Source: Phycisphaerae bacterium
Lineage (GTDB): Bacteria > Planctomycetota > Phycisphaerae > UBA1845 > JAFGLZ01
Length of the DNA: 64,000 bases
Assembly: GCA_016927755.1 (NCBI GenBank)
Contig: JAFGLZ010000031.1
Coordinates: 1-64,000 of the forward strand
Reading direction: 5' to 3'
Part shown: in pieces, positions 45,240-53,291 of the stretch
Layout: every line of letters begins with the position of its first letter
Position numbering within the stretch: the stretch's first letter is position 1
Notes under the pieces: model-generated
What the model was told of the DNA's origin: nothing
Databases searched by the model: none
What the model saw: the letters and a program-made list of their open reading frames with translations, nothing else
Translations under genes and position numbers: made by a program

Positions 45240-46397
45240 CTAGTCGACCTCGACCCATCGGGCGAGGATCTTGCCGGACTTATAGAGCTTCTCGATGATG
45301 CCGATGCGGTCCCTCGCCGGCACCTTCAGCTTGTTCAGAGCGTCCACCAACTCAGTGAGCTTGGTGCCGCCTCGACGCTGTGGGTCCATGGACACCCAGG
45401 AGTGCTCCTCGAGCTTGGGCGCGGCCGCCGTCGGCTTGGGCGGCTCTGGGACCCACGTATTGATGGTCAGCCCGTTGTGGCTGATGATGACCGGCGCGAT
45501 TTCGACGTCGCCTGTCACGACGATCGTCCCTTCCTTGCGCGAAACCAGGATCTTGGCCTCCGAGGCGGGCATCAGCAGGTCGAGGCCCTCGATCCAGGCG
45601 ATGAAGCTCGCGGGGTTGCGGACCTCGTGGGTCGGCACGCGAACGACGACGTTCTTGGGGTCGAGGGCGAAGGCAAGCTCTCGCTGCTCCTGACTGGCCT
45701 GCTTGTCCTTGTTGTCCTGAGCCGGGAACGCGGCCTCCTGATTGATGATCTGTGCGACGGTATTGGCCATCGACCACTCAGCGTGGACGTCGTTGAGGAC
45801 CAGCGTGAGGTAGTAGTCTTCCGGCTTGAGCAGCGTGCTGTGGTGTTCGAGCTCCCTACCCTGTGCCAGGTAGTTGTGCAGGATGCTGACCTCGAGGGTG
45901 GCCCCCTCCTTGATGACGGCGGTCGTGGGATGCTCGACATCGGTCACGAGCGCTCCGGAGGCCATGGCGTAGACGGTAGTGTCGCTCTTGTCGGCACCTT
46001 GGAGCAGCGGGGTGATGAGCAAACGCCCGCCGATAAGGCTCTTGGAGGCACCGATGGCGGAGACCTGCACGTCGACGCGATCGCCCTCGCGGACGCCGTT
46101 CTCCGGGAGGGTCACTTCGACGATGACGATGGCGACGTTCTTGGTGTTCTTCAGGTCTTCCTGATTGAGCACGGGGTTCGCGAACTGCTCGAGGACCTGA
46201 ACGAGGGGTCGGATGGCGGGGGCGTACTTGTCGCCGTCGCCGGTACCCTTGAGCCCGAGGACGAGTCCGTGCCCGACGAGCTTGTTGGTCCGGCATCCCT
46301 TGAGACGGGAGACGTCGCTGATCTTTGCCGCCCGCGCGGCGTCGGCCATGAGGACAACGGCCGTTGCGGTCAGGATGAGCAGGCTCTTCGTGCGCAT
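45240..46397 (-). CDS. flgI: Flagellar P-ring protein FlgI
   Basis: About 385 aa. A signal peptide (SLLILTATAVVLMADAARA) leads into KISDVSRLKGCRTNKLVGHG and LVLGLKGTGDGDKYAPAI, the FlgI hallmark. The middle has GGRLLITPLLQGAD and VYAMASGALVT. The C-terminus includes a KLTELVDALNKLKVPARDRI segment typical of the family. It makes the P ring around the rod in the periplasm. The ATG at 46397 has GAGGTG nine bases upstream; a GTG at 46409 is possible. Confidence 0.94.
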   Translation of the reverse strand: MRTKSLLILTATAVVLMADAARAAKISDVSRLKGCRTNKLVGHGLVLGLKGTGDGDKYAPAIRPLVQVLEQFANPVLNQEDLKNTKNVAIVIVEVTLPENGVREGDRVDVQVSAIGASKSLIGGRLLITPLLQGADKSDTTVYAMASGALVTDVEHPTTAVIKEGATLEVSILHNYLAQGRELEHHSTLLKPEDYYLTLVLNDVHAEWSMANTVAQIINQEAAFPAQDNKDKQASQEQRELAFALDPKNVVVRVPTHEVRNPASFIAWIEGLDLLMPASEAKILVSRKEGTIVVTGDVEIAPVIISHNGLTINTWVPEPPKPTAAAPKLEEHSWVSMDPQRRGGTKLTELVDALNKLKVPARDRIGIIEKLYKSGKILARWVEVD

Positions 46398-46413
46398 CGT
46401 GGCGATCACCTCG

Positions 46414-47166
46414 CTAGAACGGCCTCAAGAAGTCCAACGTCTTGGGAATCCAACCACGGCGGGTCGCGTCGCGAACCGCCCCCGTGTTCTTCTCCATGAT
46501 CTGAAGATCCGCCAACTGCGTGCTGAGCACCGTGTTGTCCGGCGCCACATCGAGGCCCCTGCAGACCCCACAGAGCGTGAGGATCTGCTCTTCCTCGTCG
46601 TTCTTGACACGGGAGGAGGCCTCGAGCACCAGGTTTCCGTTCGGCTTGACGTCGACGACCTCGGCGGTGATCCGGGCGGTGAACTTGTCCTCACGCTCGG
46701 ACTTGCCGTCGGCCTTGAGCTGGCCGCCGAACTTGCCTTTGATCTCCGGAATGTTGCCGCCGAACTGCTGCTGCACCCACTTTCCGTCATGGATTCGGAA
46801 CCAGGCGTCGAGGATCGCGTTGAAGTTGGCGTCCTTCTTGTTGTCAGTGGTGGCGTCGCCCTCGTACTTCTTGTGCTGTCGAACGATGATGGTAATGAGG
46901 TCGTGCTCCCTGAACTGCCGGGGCGGCTCGGGAACGACGGCCATCAGGCTGACGCGCTGAAGGGTCTTCGTGGCGGGCGACACGGCGCGGCGCTGCATCC
47001 CCTGGTAGCCCTGGGTCAGCGGCTGGGTGTCTTCTCCGCGGTACGGCTGGGTGCTGGCGACGGTCCGACTGCGATACATCAGCGAGGACGTCTGGGCAGA
47101 GGCGACCGACGCGGCGCCGAAGAGCGTGGCCGCGACCGCGGTCAGGATTCGGACGTCACATGGCAT
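46414..47166 (-). CDS. flgH: Flagellar L-ring protein FlgH, apparently not a lipoprotein
   Basis: 250 aa from the ATG at 47166, which overlaps the flgA stop (TAATG). FlgH features: REHDLITIIVRQHKKYEGDA, ARITAEVVDVKPNGNLVLEA, EEQILTLCGVCRGLDVAPDN and the C-terminal GWIPKTLDFLRPF. FlgH normally has a lipobox cysteine. Here the N-terminus is MPCDVRILTAVAATLFGAAS followed by VASAQTSS, which fits signal peptidase I and has no cysteine at the cleavage site; the only early Cys is residue 3. The ring may therefore be held in the outer membrane without a lipid anchor. Confidence 0.9.
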   Translation of the reverse strand: MPCDVRILTAVAATLFGAASVASAQTSSLMYRSRTVASTQPYRGEDTQPLTQGYQGMQRRAVSPATKTLQRVSLMAVVPEPPRQFREHDLITIIVRQHKKYEGDATTDNKKDANFNAILDAWFRIHDGKWVQQQFGGNIPEIKGKFGGQLKADGKSEREDKFTARITAEVVDVKPNGNLVLEASSRVKNDEEEQILTLCGVCRGLDVAPDNTVLSTQLADLQIMEKNTGAVRDATRRGWIPKTLDFLRPF

Positions 47167-48389
47167 TACCGTCCCTCCCGGCCTGAAAGGCTCATCATGC
47201 TCACCTGATCGCCCTGGCCGCCCGACCGCTGCGAATCGAGAACCCTTGCGCTCTGCGGGCCGGTGATGGTGACCACGTACTTGGAGCCGGAGGCCTCGTT
47301 TCGGACCTCGATGTTCTCGCCAAAAGTGCCGGCCTCGAGTGCCTTTGCGACGGTCTTGACCCTCAGCCCGCCGACCTCGGACCAAACCGTCACAAGGTCT
47401 CCGCGGTTGATGAGGGGTCTCGGCTTGAGCTCGCGACGTTGAATCATCTCGCCCTTGCGGACAAAGGTCCGGGACACTTGCCCGATCGCGGCGGGTAGTT
47501 CGATCATCCCGATGCGGTCGGCGTGGAAGAAGTCTCGGTTCTCGATCGCGACGTCCTGCTCGCGAATGACCTGATCGCGATTGATGGGCTTGGCCGCGAC
47601 GACGACGGGCAGCGTAACCGACACGCCGATGACCATGGGGATGGTCTGCTGGATCTTGCCGTCCTTGAGGACGTCGACTTCCAGCTTCATTCCGTAGGTG
47701 CCCAGACGGGGCTCGGCGCCGGCATGGATTCGGAAGTCATACTCGGGCTTGGTCAGGGAGAGGGCCTGCCTGGCGTTCGAGCTGAATCGGAGATGGACCT
47801 CTCCGCCGAAGTGGGCGGTCTTCGAGATGACGTACTCCCGGAGGACCTGCTCGAGGGTCCGGATCTCCTCGGCGGCGGGCACGGCCACGGTGATCTCGTC
47901 GGCGTAGTACTCGGCGGGCTGGCTCGTGGGCTGCCCCTGATCAACAGGCTGCTCGCCGGGCCACCAGTACTTGGACTCGGCGGGGGCCTCGGTCGATGCG
48001 CTTTCCTCGTTGAGTGTGAGGGCCCGGACGACCTGGCATCGGACGGAGCCTCGAACGGTGAATTCGATCGGGTTGGCGCCCGAGCGGATCAGCGCGTCGC
48101 GGAGCTCCTCCAGGGTAACTTCGGTGTCCTGTCCGGGCTTGGGAGCGGACTTGATGACGACCTCGCCGAAACGAGCGGCCTGGTCGGGGACGACGCTGAG
48201 GACTTGCGCGACGTCCTCGACGCGGACGACGTCCTGATCGACCACCGTCTTGGGCCAGAGGCGGACGGCCGCGGCGGCGGCCGGCTGAACAACGTCCAGC
48301 AAGACCAGCGCGGCAATCGCGCCCAGGGCGACTCGGCGTCGTATCCCGCTTCTCGGGGAGGTTAGGCTGTCGCAATCCTTGCGATGCAT
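47166..48389 (-). CDS. flgA: Flagellar P-ring assembly chaperone FlgA
   Basis: 407 aa, longer than the 219 aa of E. coli FlgA. A signal peptide (RRVALGAIAALVLLDVVQPA) is followed by an additional N-terminal beta-rich part with a Glu/Pro/Gln-rich linker (about 130-160), then the SAF domain (PVVVAAKPINRDQVIREQDV) and the conserved C-terminus (RELKPRPLINRGDLVTVWSE and GLRVKTVAKALEAGTFGENI). It chaperones FlgI assembly in the periplasm. It lies between flgG and flgH. Confidence 0.9.
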   Translation of the reverse strand: MHRKDCDSLTSPRSGIRRRVALGAIAALVLLDVVQPAAAAAVRLWPKTVVDQDVVRVEDVAQVLSVVPDQAARFGEVVIKSAPKPGQDTEVTLEELRDALIRSGANPIEFTVRGSVRCQVVRALTLNEESASTEAPAESKYWWPGEQPVDQGQPTSQPAEYYADEITVAVPAAEEIRTLEQVLREYVISKTAHFGGEVHLRFSSNARQALSLTKPEYDFRIHAGAEPRLGTYGMKLEVDVLKDGKIQQTIPMVIGVSVTLPVVVAAKPINRDQVIREQDVAIENRDFFHADRIGMIELPAAIGQVSRTFVRKGEMIQRRELKPRPLINRGDLVTVWSEVGGLRVKTVAKALEAGTFGENIEVRNEASGSKYVVTITGPQSARVLDSQRSGGQGDQVSMMSLSGREGR

Positions 48390-48456
48390 CTCAGCGTCCT
48401 GCTACCGGCTCGCTCAATCCGTTATGGCGAACCGGCGCTTACCAGCCCGGCGATGG

Positions 48457-49266
48457 CTAGAACCTTCTCAAGTTCGAGACGGTCTGCAGCGCCTCATCCG
48501 CTGACTTGACCGTCTGCGAGTTCAATTCGAATCCCCTCTGTGTAAGAATCAGTTGAACCAGTTCCCGCACTGGGTCGACGTTACTCATCTCGATATTCCC
48601 CGACAGGATCGTGCCGGCCCCCTGCTCCCCCGGGTTGGCGTCGACGGGGTCGCCGGAGGCGTCCGTGACCAAGTAGAGGTTCTTGCCAATCTGTCGGAGT
48701 CCCTCGGGGTTGACGAATCGTGACAACTGGATCTGACCGGCCTCGGTCATGTTCGGCTGCCCGAGCTCGCGATACTGGACCAGCCCGTTGGGGCTGACCT
48801 GGATCTCGGCTGCGGTGTCGGGGATCGTGATGCCAGGGTCGAGCCGCGAGCCGATGCTGTTGCCCAGGACGATCTCGCCCTGGGAGTTACGTGTGAAGTT
48901 TCCCGCCCGTGTATAGGCGGTGACTTCCTGCCCGCCGTCGTTGTAGAGCACGCGGAAGAAGCCGTCGCCCTCGATGGTCAGGTCGAGGGCGCGCCCGGTC
49001 GGGTCGGGTGAGCCCTGCGCGAAGTCGAGCTGGGTCCCGCTGACCTGGGTGCCCAGGCCGAGCTGGATACCGTGAGGAACGAAACGATCGTCGGCGTTCT
49101 GCAGTCCTGGCTGACGGGCGATCAGGTAGAGGAGGTCCTCGAAGTTGGTCCGGGAGCGTTTGAAGCCCACCGTATTCACGTTCGCCAGGTTGTTGGCCAG
49201 GACGTTCAACTTGGTGTCCAGGGCTTTCATCCCCGACGCTGCGGCGTGTAATGCGGTAACGGCCAT
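48457..49266 (-). CDS. flgG: Flagellar distal rod protein FlgG
   Basis: 269 aa. The N-terminal rod motif LNVLANNLANVNTVGFKRSR and the C-terminal VQLILTQRGFELNSQTVKSA are canonical. The GTQLDFAQGSPDPTGRALDL and IEGDGFFRV segments are those of FlgG. Length is close to E. coli FlgG (260). It forms the distal rod reaching through the P and L rings. The ATG has AAGGA nine bases upstream. Confidence 0.95.
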   Translation of the reverse strand: MAVTALHAAASGMKALDTKLNVLANNLANVNTVGFKRSRTNFEDLLYLIARQPGLQNADDRFVPHGIQLGLGTQVSGTQLDFAQGSPDPTGRALDLTIEGDGFFRVLYNDGGQEVTAYTRAGNFTRNSQGEIVLGNSIGSRLDPGITIPDTAAEIQVSPNGLVQYRELGQPNMTEAGQIQLSRFVNPEGLRQIGKNLYLVTDASGDPVDANPGEQGAGTILSGNIEMSNVDPVRELVQLILTQRGFELNSQTVKSADEALQTVSNLRRF

Positions 49267-49324
49267 TGCTCGTGGTCCTTCCTAACCTGTCCTGAAGGCT
49301 CCGCCTACTCCAAGAGACGCGTCG

Positions 49325-50083
49325 CTAGGCAACGCGTCCGACATCGTTAGCCGCCCTGCCCAACATCCCGTCCTGGAACGAGATCATGGTGGCGTTGAGC
49401 TGGTAGAGTCGGGAGGCCTCGATCATCTGCACCAACTCGGTGGTGGATTCCACTCCGGAACTCTCGATGCGTCCCTGCCTGACTTGGCCCTTGGCCTCGG
49501 TCTGCTCGGCGAAACTGCCGTCAAACGTGTTCCCGCCGGCCTTGACCAGCCGGCTACGGTCGGTGAAATCCACCAACCCCAGCGACGCCACTTGGCGCTG
49601 GCCGATCATGATGTGCCCGGCGGTGTTGATTCCGATGGAGTCGGACGGCGCGCGTCCGATGTGGATGGGCTGGCCCGCTTGGTCGAGCACGGCGTGGCCA
49701 CCGGTGACGGTGACAAGGTCCCCGTTCTCGTTGAGGGTGAAGCGTCCGTCCCTGGTGTAGCGAGTCTGGTCGCCGACGCGGACGGTGAAGAACCCGTCGC
49801 CGTCGACAGCGCAGTCCAGAAGGCCGCCGTCTTGGAGGGCCGCCTGGGTGAAGTCGGTGGTCGTCGGGTTCTGCCACGTGCCGCCGGTCAATCCGTCCAG
49901 CAGTGGGTGCCGGAATCGCATGCCGCCCGTGGCGGTCTCGCGCTCGATGCGGCGCTCCTGGAACGTCGCAAGGTCTCGTTTGAATCCGACCGTGTCGACG
50001 TTCGCCAGGTTGTTCGCGATGACGGCTTGCTTATGCTGATTGACCTGCAAGCCTGCGGCCGATAGCCACAGTCCGTAGAGCAT
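49325..50083 (-). CDS. flgF: Flagellar hook-basal body protein FlgF/FlgG-like
   Basis: 252 aa. It opens with LQVNQHKQAVIANNLANVDT and VGFKRDLATF, and ends with TTELVQMIEASRLYQLNATM. It has the shorter middle of FlgF proteins. It is the proximal rod paralogue of FlgG, placed just before flgG in the operon. The start comes three bases after the stop of the small upstream gene, within a GGTGGA...ATG context, so it is likely translationally coupled to that gene. Confidence 0.88.
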   Translation of the reverse strand: MLYGLWLSAAGLQVNQHKQAVIANNLANVDTVGFKRDLATFQERRIERETATGGMRFRHPLLDGLTGGTWQNPTTTDFTQAALQDGGLLDCAVDGDGFFTVRVGDQTRYTRDGRFTLNENGDLVTVTGGHAVLDQAGQPIHIGRAPSDSIGINTAGHIMIGQRQVASLGLVDFTDRSRLVKAGGNTFDGSFAEQTEAKGQVRQGRIESSGVESTTELVQMIEASRLYQLNATMISFQDGMLGRAANDVGRVA

Positions 50084-50086
50084 GGG

Positions 50087-50272
50087 TCATCCACCCTGTG
50101 TTGCCCGCGGCGAGTCCTCCGCCGCGCCGCCCTGGCCGATTCGACGTGCCCGCTTGGCCATATGCACGGCCGTCGCGATCCTGCTGGTCTCCAGCACGCG
50201 ACGTCCGAGCTCCGACCAATCCTTGGCGGGCTCGCTGCCTTGGGCATCCTTGAGTGAGTCGAATCGGCGCAT
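50087..50272 (-). CDS. Small DWSELG-motif protein, first gene of the flagellar operon
   Basis: 61 aa. I do not recognise it. It is basic at the C-terminus (AKRARRIGQGG) and predicted helical in the centre (KDWSELGRRVLETSRIATAV). Support for being real: a ribosome binding site (ACGAGG, six bases before the ATG), a sigma54-type promoter 48 bp upstream, three-base spacing to flgF, and a homologous motif in the gene at 57729-58007 with mainly synonymous codon differences. The role is unknown; candidates include a rod-assembly accessory factor or a regulator of the operon. No signal peptide or membrane helix is seen. Confidence 0.65.
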   Translation of the reverse strand: MRRFDSLKDAQGSEPAKDWSELGRRVLETSRIATAVHMAKRARRIGQGGAAEDSPRATQGG

Positions 50273-50319
50273 CTCTTGCCTCGTGCTACCCCGGCGAAAG
50301 GCTAGCGTCGGTCTTGTAA

Positions 50320-50335
50320 GGCAGGCGGCGTGCCA
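50320..50335 (-). promoter_or_regulatory. Sigma54-type promoter of the flagellar operon
   Basis: Minus strand: TGGCACG-N4-CTGCC, with the invariant GG (-24) and GC (-12) in the right spacing against TGGCACG-N4-TTGCW. The expected transcript start is near 50309, about 37 nt before the first start codon. Sigma54 commonly drives middle-class flagellar genes. Confidence 0.65.
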
Positions 50336-50737
50336 AGAGGTGATTCGAGCGAGTGTTCAATTCGCCGCGGGGGCCACCTGATGCCACAACCAATTGGGAA
50401 AACGTTCCTTATAGTAGGACAAACAAGCAGGCTCGATTCGTAGTGGCCTGTAAGGGAGGAGCCGGCATCGCGCAGAATCCGCCTCCTGGCAGCAGAGTTT
50501 GCGCGTCAGGGGGATCGGGGTGGAGGCAGATGGGCAGTTCGGGCAACTGTCGTCCGGTCTCTTGCGGCTAACGGGCCCGACGTCGGGGCCCGCTCGACTG
50601 GAGGACTACCGTTCATTTGACGTCCGCCGGTTCAATCGGGATGATGTTTTCGGCAATTCATCACTTTCGATCGTTCCTGGGGATGCAGCGGAGCGGCACA
50701 GCGGTTCGGCCGCGGGGATCAGGCGACGGAAGACTTG
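50336..50737. other. Intergenic region between divergent operons
   Basis: No gene is supported. The left part may carry activator sites for the sigma54 promoter. On the plus strand TTGACG (50617-50622), a 17-bp spacer and GATGAT (50640-50645) could serve the gene at 50738. Confidence 0.4.
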
Positions 50738-53233
50738 ATGCAAGAGAGGGCTCCCATACCAAGCGTTCGCAGCGCCTCGGTCGCGCTGTTCCTATTGGCG
50801 GGGGCCGTCCTCGTTCTTGAAGTCGCCTTGACCCGGGTGCTATCCGTGATGGCATGGCACCACTTCGCGTACGTCATCATCAGTTTGGCTCTATTGGGGT
50901 TTGGGGCGGCAAGCAGCTATCTGACAATCGCCAAGCGGTTCTGGGGGGGGCAGTTCCATGAGCGGGTCGTGGCTCGGTACGCCTTAGGGTTCTGCGCGAG
51001 CACCTTTGCGGCGCTGGCCCTAGCCACCAAGATCGAGCTGCAATCCGGGGCGGGCCCCGACGATGGGCTCCAGCAGATGGCGGTGCGGCTCCTACTACTG
51101 TATCTCCTCTTTGGGATACCGTTCTTCTTCGCGGGGGTGTGCATAGGATACCTCATATCCCGAGCGGGCGCCGCCATTCACCGACTCTACTTCGCGGACC
51201 TGCTCGGGGCGGGGACGGGGGCCCTGTTGTCGATCGCGGGGATCAACCACTTGGGGGTTGAATCGACGATCTACGGCGCGGGTCTGGCCGGGGCGGTGGT
51301 GTCGGTCGTGTACGCCGATCGCCGTGGCGGGCGGCTCGTCTGGGGAGCGTCCCGGCTCGCCGTAGTCGGCGCGCTCGTCGTCGGGGTACTGGCGACTCGC
51401 AGAGAGTTCTTCCCCGTCCTCATCCCTCCGGACAAGTTTCCTCGGGCCCTGACGATGCCGCCACACGATACTCGCTGGCACGTCGTGGCACGGGTCGACG
51501 TCTTGAGTCCCTTCAACATACTTTCGGGTTTCGGCGGTCAACTTTCCCCCAATTGCGATCCGAAGCTTCGCAACGTCCCGATCCGCGTGGTGCTTCAAGA
51601 CGGGACGGCGCCAACCGGGATCGTCAGCGTGCCTGACGGAGACGTCGGAAAGGTCACGGCGCTAGACTACTATCTCCAGGGGGCGCCTTACGTGGTCAAG
51701 CCGCGGCCGGACGACGCGCTAATCATCGGGGTAGGCGGCGGAATCGACGTGTTGATCGCCCTTCGCCACGGGGCGCGGCGGATTGAGGGGGTGGAGATCA
51801 ATCCCGTGGTGGTGGATGCCGTCAAGCGGCGTCACGCCGACTTCGCGGGTCGGATCTTCGACCGTCCCGATGTCCACCTGGTCACGTCGGAGGGCCGGCA
51901 CTACCTCACGACAACGGACAAGCGTTTCGACGTGATCCAGCTCTCTGGGGTAGACACGTTCACGGCCGTGTCGACCGGCGCTTACGCCCTTTCGGAGAGC
52001 TACCTCTATACCGTCGAGGCCATGTACGACTACTGGCGATGCATGAAGGAGGGCGCGGTTCTGTCCTTCTCGCGGTTCCTGCTCACTCCACCGCGAGAGA
52101 CGTTGCGTTTGGTAGCCATACAGATGGAGGCGATGCGTCGGCTCGGGGTCGACGAGCCTTACCGTCATATGATGGTCGTGGCGGGCGTGCCGGAGGAACA
52201 CCGGTCTTGGGCCGAGACACTGCTCAAGAAGACGCCCTTGACGGCGGAGGAGGTGAACGCATGTCGTCAATGGGCGGCACGACTGGGGTTTTCGATCTTG
52301 CATGACCCGTTCACGGCTCGCGAGAACCCATTTCACGATCTGATTCGAGCGGACGCATCGAAGCGGGATGAGATCATCGAGACGTACCCTTACAACATCA
52401 GCCCGATTAGCGACAACGACCCCTTCTTCTTCCAGTACCAGCGATGGCGGACCCTATTGCCGGGCGGAACGTCGGGGCAGAAGTCAGGGAAAGGCAAGTT
52501 CGATCTGCTGCCCATGGCGCTCGTGTTCCTGCTGTTCAGCATGATCCAGATCCTCGCCCTGTCCGGGTTGTTCATCCTCGGTCCGCTGGTGGTGCGTCGT
52601 CGTACGATGCGACAGACACGGGGCAAGGCGCGGGTATGGGTGTTCTTCGGATGCCTCGGCCTTGGCTTCATCACCGTGGAGATCACGCTGCTGCAGAAGT
52701 ACACGGTGTTCGTGGGGGGCCCAGTCTACGCCATGGCAGTAACGTTGTTCGCGATCCTGGTCTTCTCCGGGCTCGGGAGCCTTCTGGCCGGGCGGATCGC
52801 CCGGGCGACGCCCCGGATGCTGGCGTTCGTTCTGCCGGCGCTGGCCGCGGCAGTAGTCGCCGAGGTCGGCTTCGCCGACAACGTGATGCCGAAACTCATG
52901 TTCCTGGGTCACGCGTCGCGTTGCGCGGTGACGGTTCTGGCCCTTGCGCCCCTGGCCATGCTGATGGGGATGCCGTTTCCGACGGGTATCCGGATCGCGG
53001 ATCGTCTGGGACCGTCGCTGGTGGCCTGGGCGTGGGGCATCAACGCCGTGGCAACCACTTTCGGGGCTCTTCTGTGTGTCTTGGTCAGCATGGGATGGGG
53101 ATTCACGGCGACGCTCTACGGGGGCGCGGCCATGTACCTTGTCGCCATGGCGATAAGGCTGGAACGACTCGCGCCCGCGCCTCCGGGGCCGTCGGTGGCG
53201 GCGGACCTGTTGGAGGAAGCGGCCGTCACGTAA
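50738..53233 (+). CDS. Membrane-embedded spermidine-synthase-like protein
   Basis: 831 aa from the ATG at 50738 (GGAAG five bases upstream). It has about six N-terminal helices (ASVALFLLAGAVLVLEVALT and following), a methyltransferase-like Rossmann domain in the middle with IIGVGGGIDVLIALRHGARR and VEGVEINPVVVDAV-type acidic motif (here IEGVEINPVVVDAV), and about seven C-terminal helices (ending near YGGAAMYLVAMAI). This arrangement occurs in the spermine/spermidine synthase-like membrane proteins common in planctomycetes and delta-proteobacteria. A true polyamine synthase needs the DxxD pair; QLSGVDTFTAVSTG stands where it is expected, so activity is uncertain. Confidence 0.8.
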   Translation: MQERAPIPSVRSASVALFLLAGAVLVLEVALTRVLSVMAWHHFAYVIISLALLGFGAASSYLTIAKRFWGGQFHERVVARYALGFCASTFAALALATKIELQSGAGPDDGLQQMAVRLLLLYLLFGIPFFFAGVCIGYLISRAGAAIHRLYFADLLGAGTGALLSIAGINHLGVESTIYGAGLAGAVVSVVYADRRGGRLVWGASRLAVVGALVVGVLATRREFFPVLIPPDKFPRALTMPPHDTRWHVVARVDVLSPFNILSGFGGQLSPNCDPKLRNVPIRVVLQDGTAPTGIVSVPDGDVGKVTALDYYLQGAPYVVKPRPDDALIIGVGGGIDVLIALRHGARRIEGVEINPVVVDAVKRRHADFAGRIFDRPDVHLVTSEGRHYLTTTDKRFDVIQLSGVDTFTAVSTGAYALSESYLYTVEAMYDYWRCMKEGAVLSFSRFLLTPPRETLRLVAIQMEAMRRLGVDEPYRHMMVVAGVPEEHRSWAETLLKKTPLTAEEVNACRQWAARLGFSILHDPFTARENPFHDLIRADASKRDEIIETYPYNISPISDNDPFFFQYQRWRTLLPGGTSGQKSGKGKFDLLPMALVFLLFSMIQILALSGLFILGPLVVRRRTMRQTRGKARVWVFFGCLGLGFITVEITLLQKYTVFVGGPVYAMAVTLFAILVFSGLGSLLAGRIARATPRMLAFVLPALAAAVVAEVGFADNVMPKLMFLGHASRCAVTVLALAPLAMLMGMPFPTGIRIADRLGPSLVAWAWGINAVATTFGALLCVLVSMGWGFTATLYGGAAMYLVAMAIRLERLAPAPPGPSVAADLLEEAAVT

Positions 53234-53291
53234 GGCACGCCGCGGGACATGAATCTTGAGCGCAAGCCGGACAAGCCTGGCTGGGGACTGT

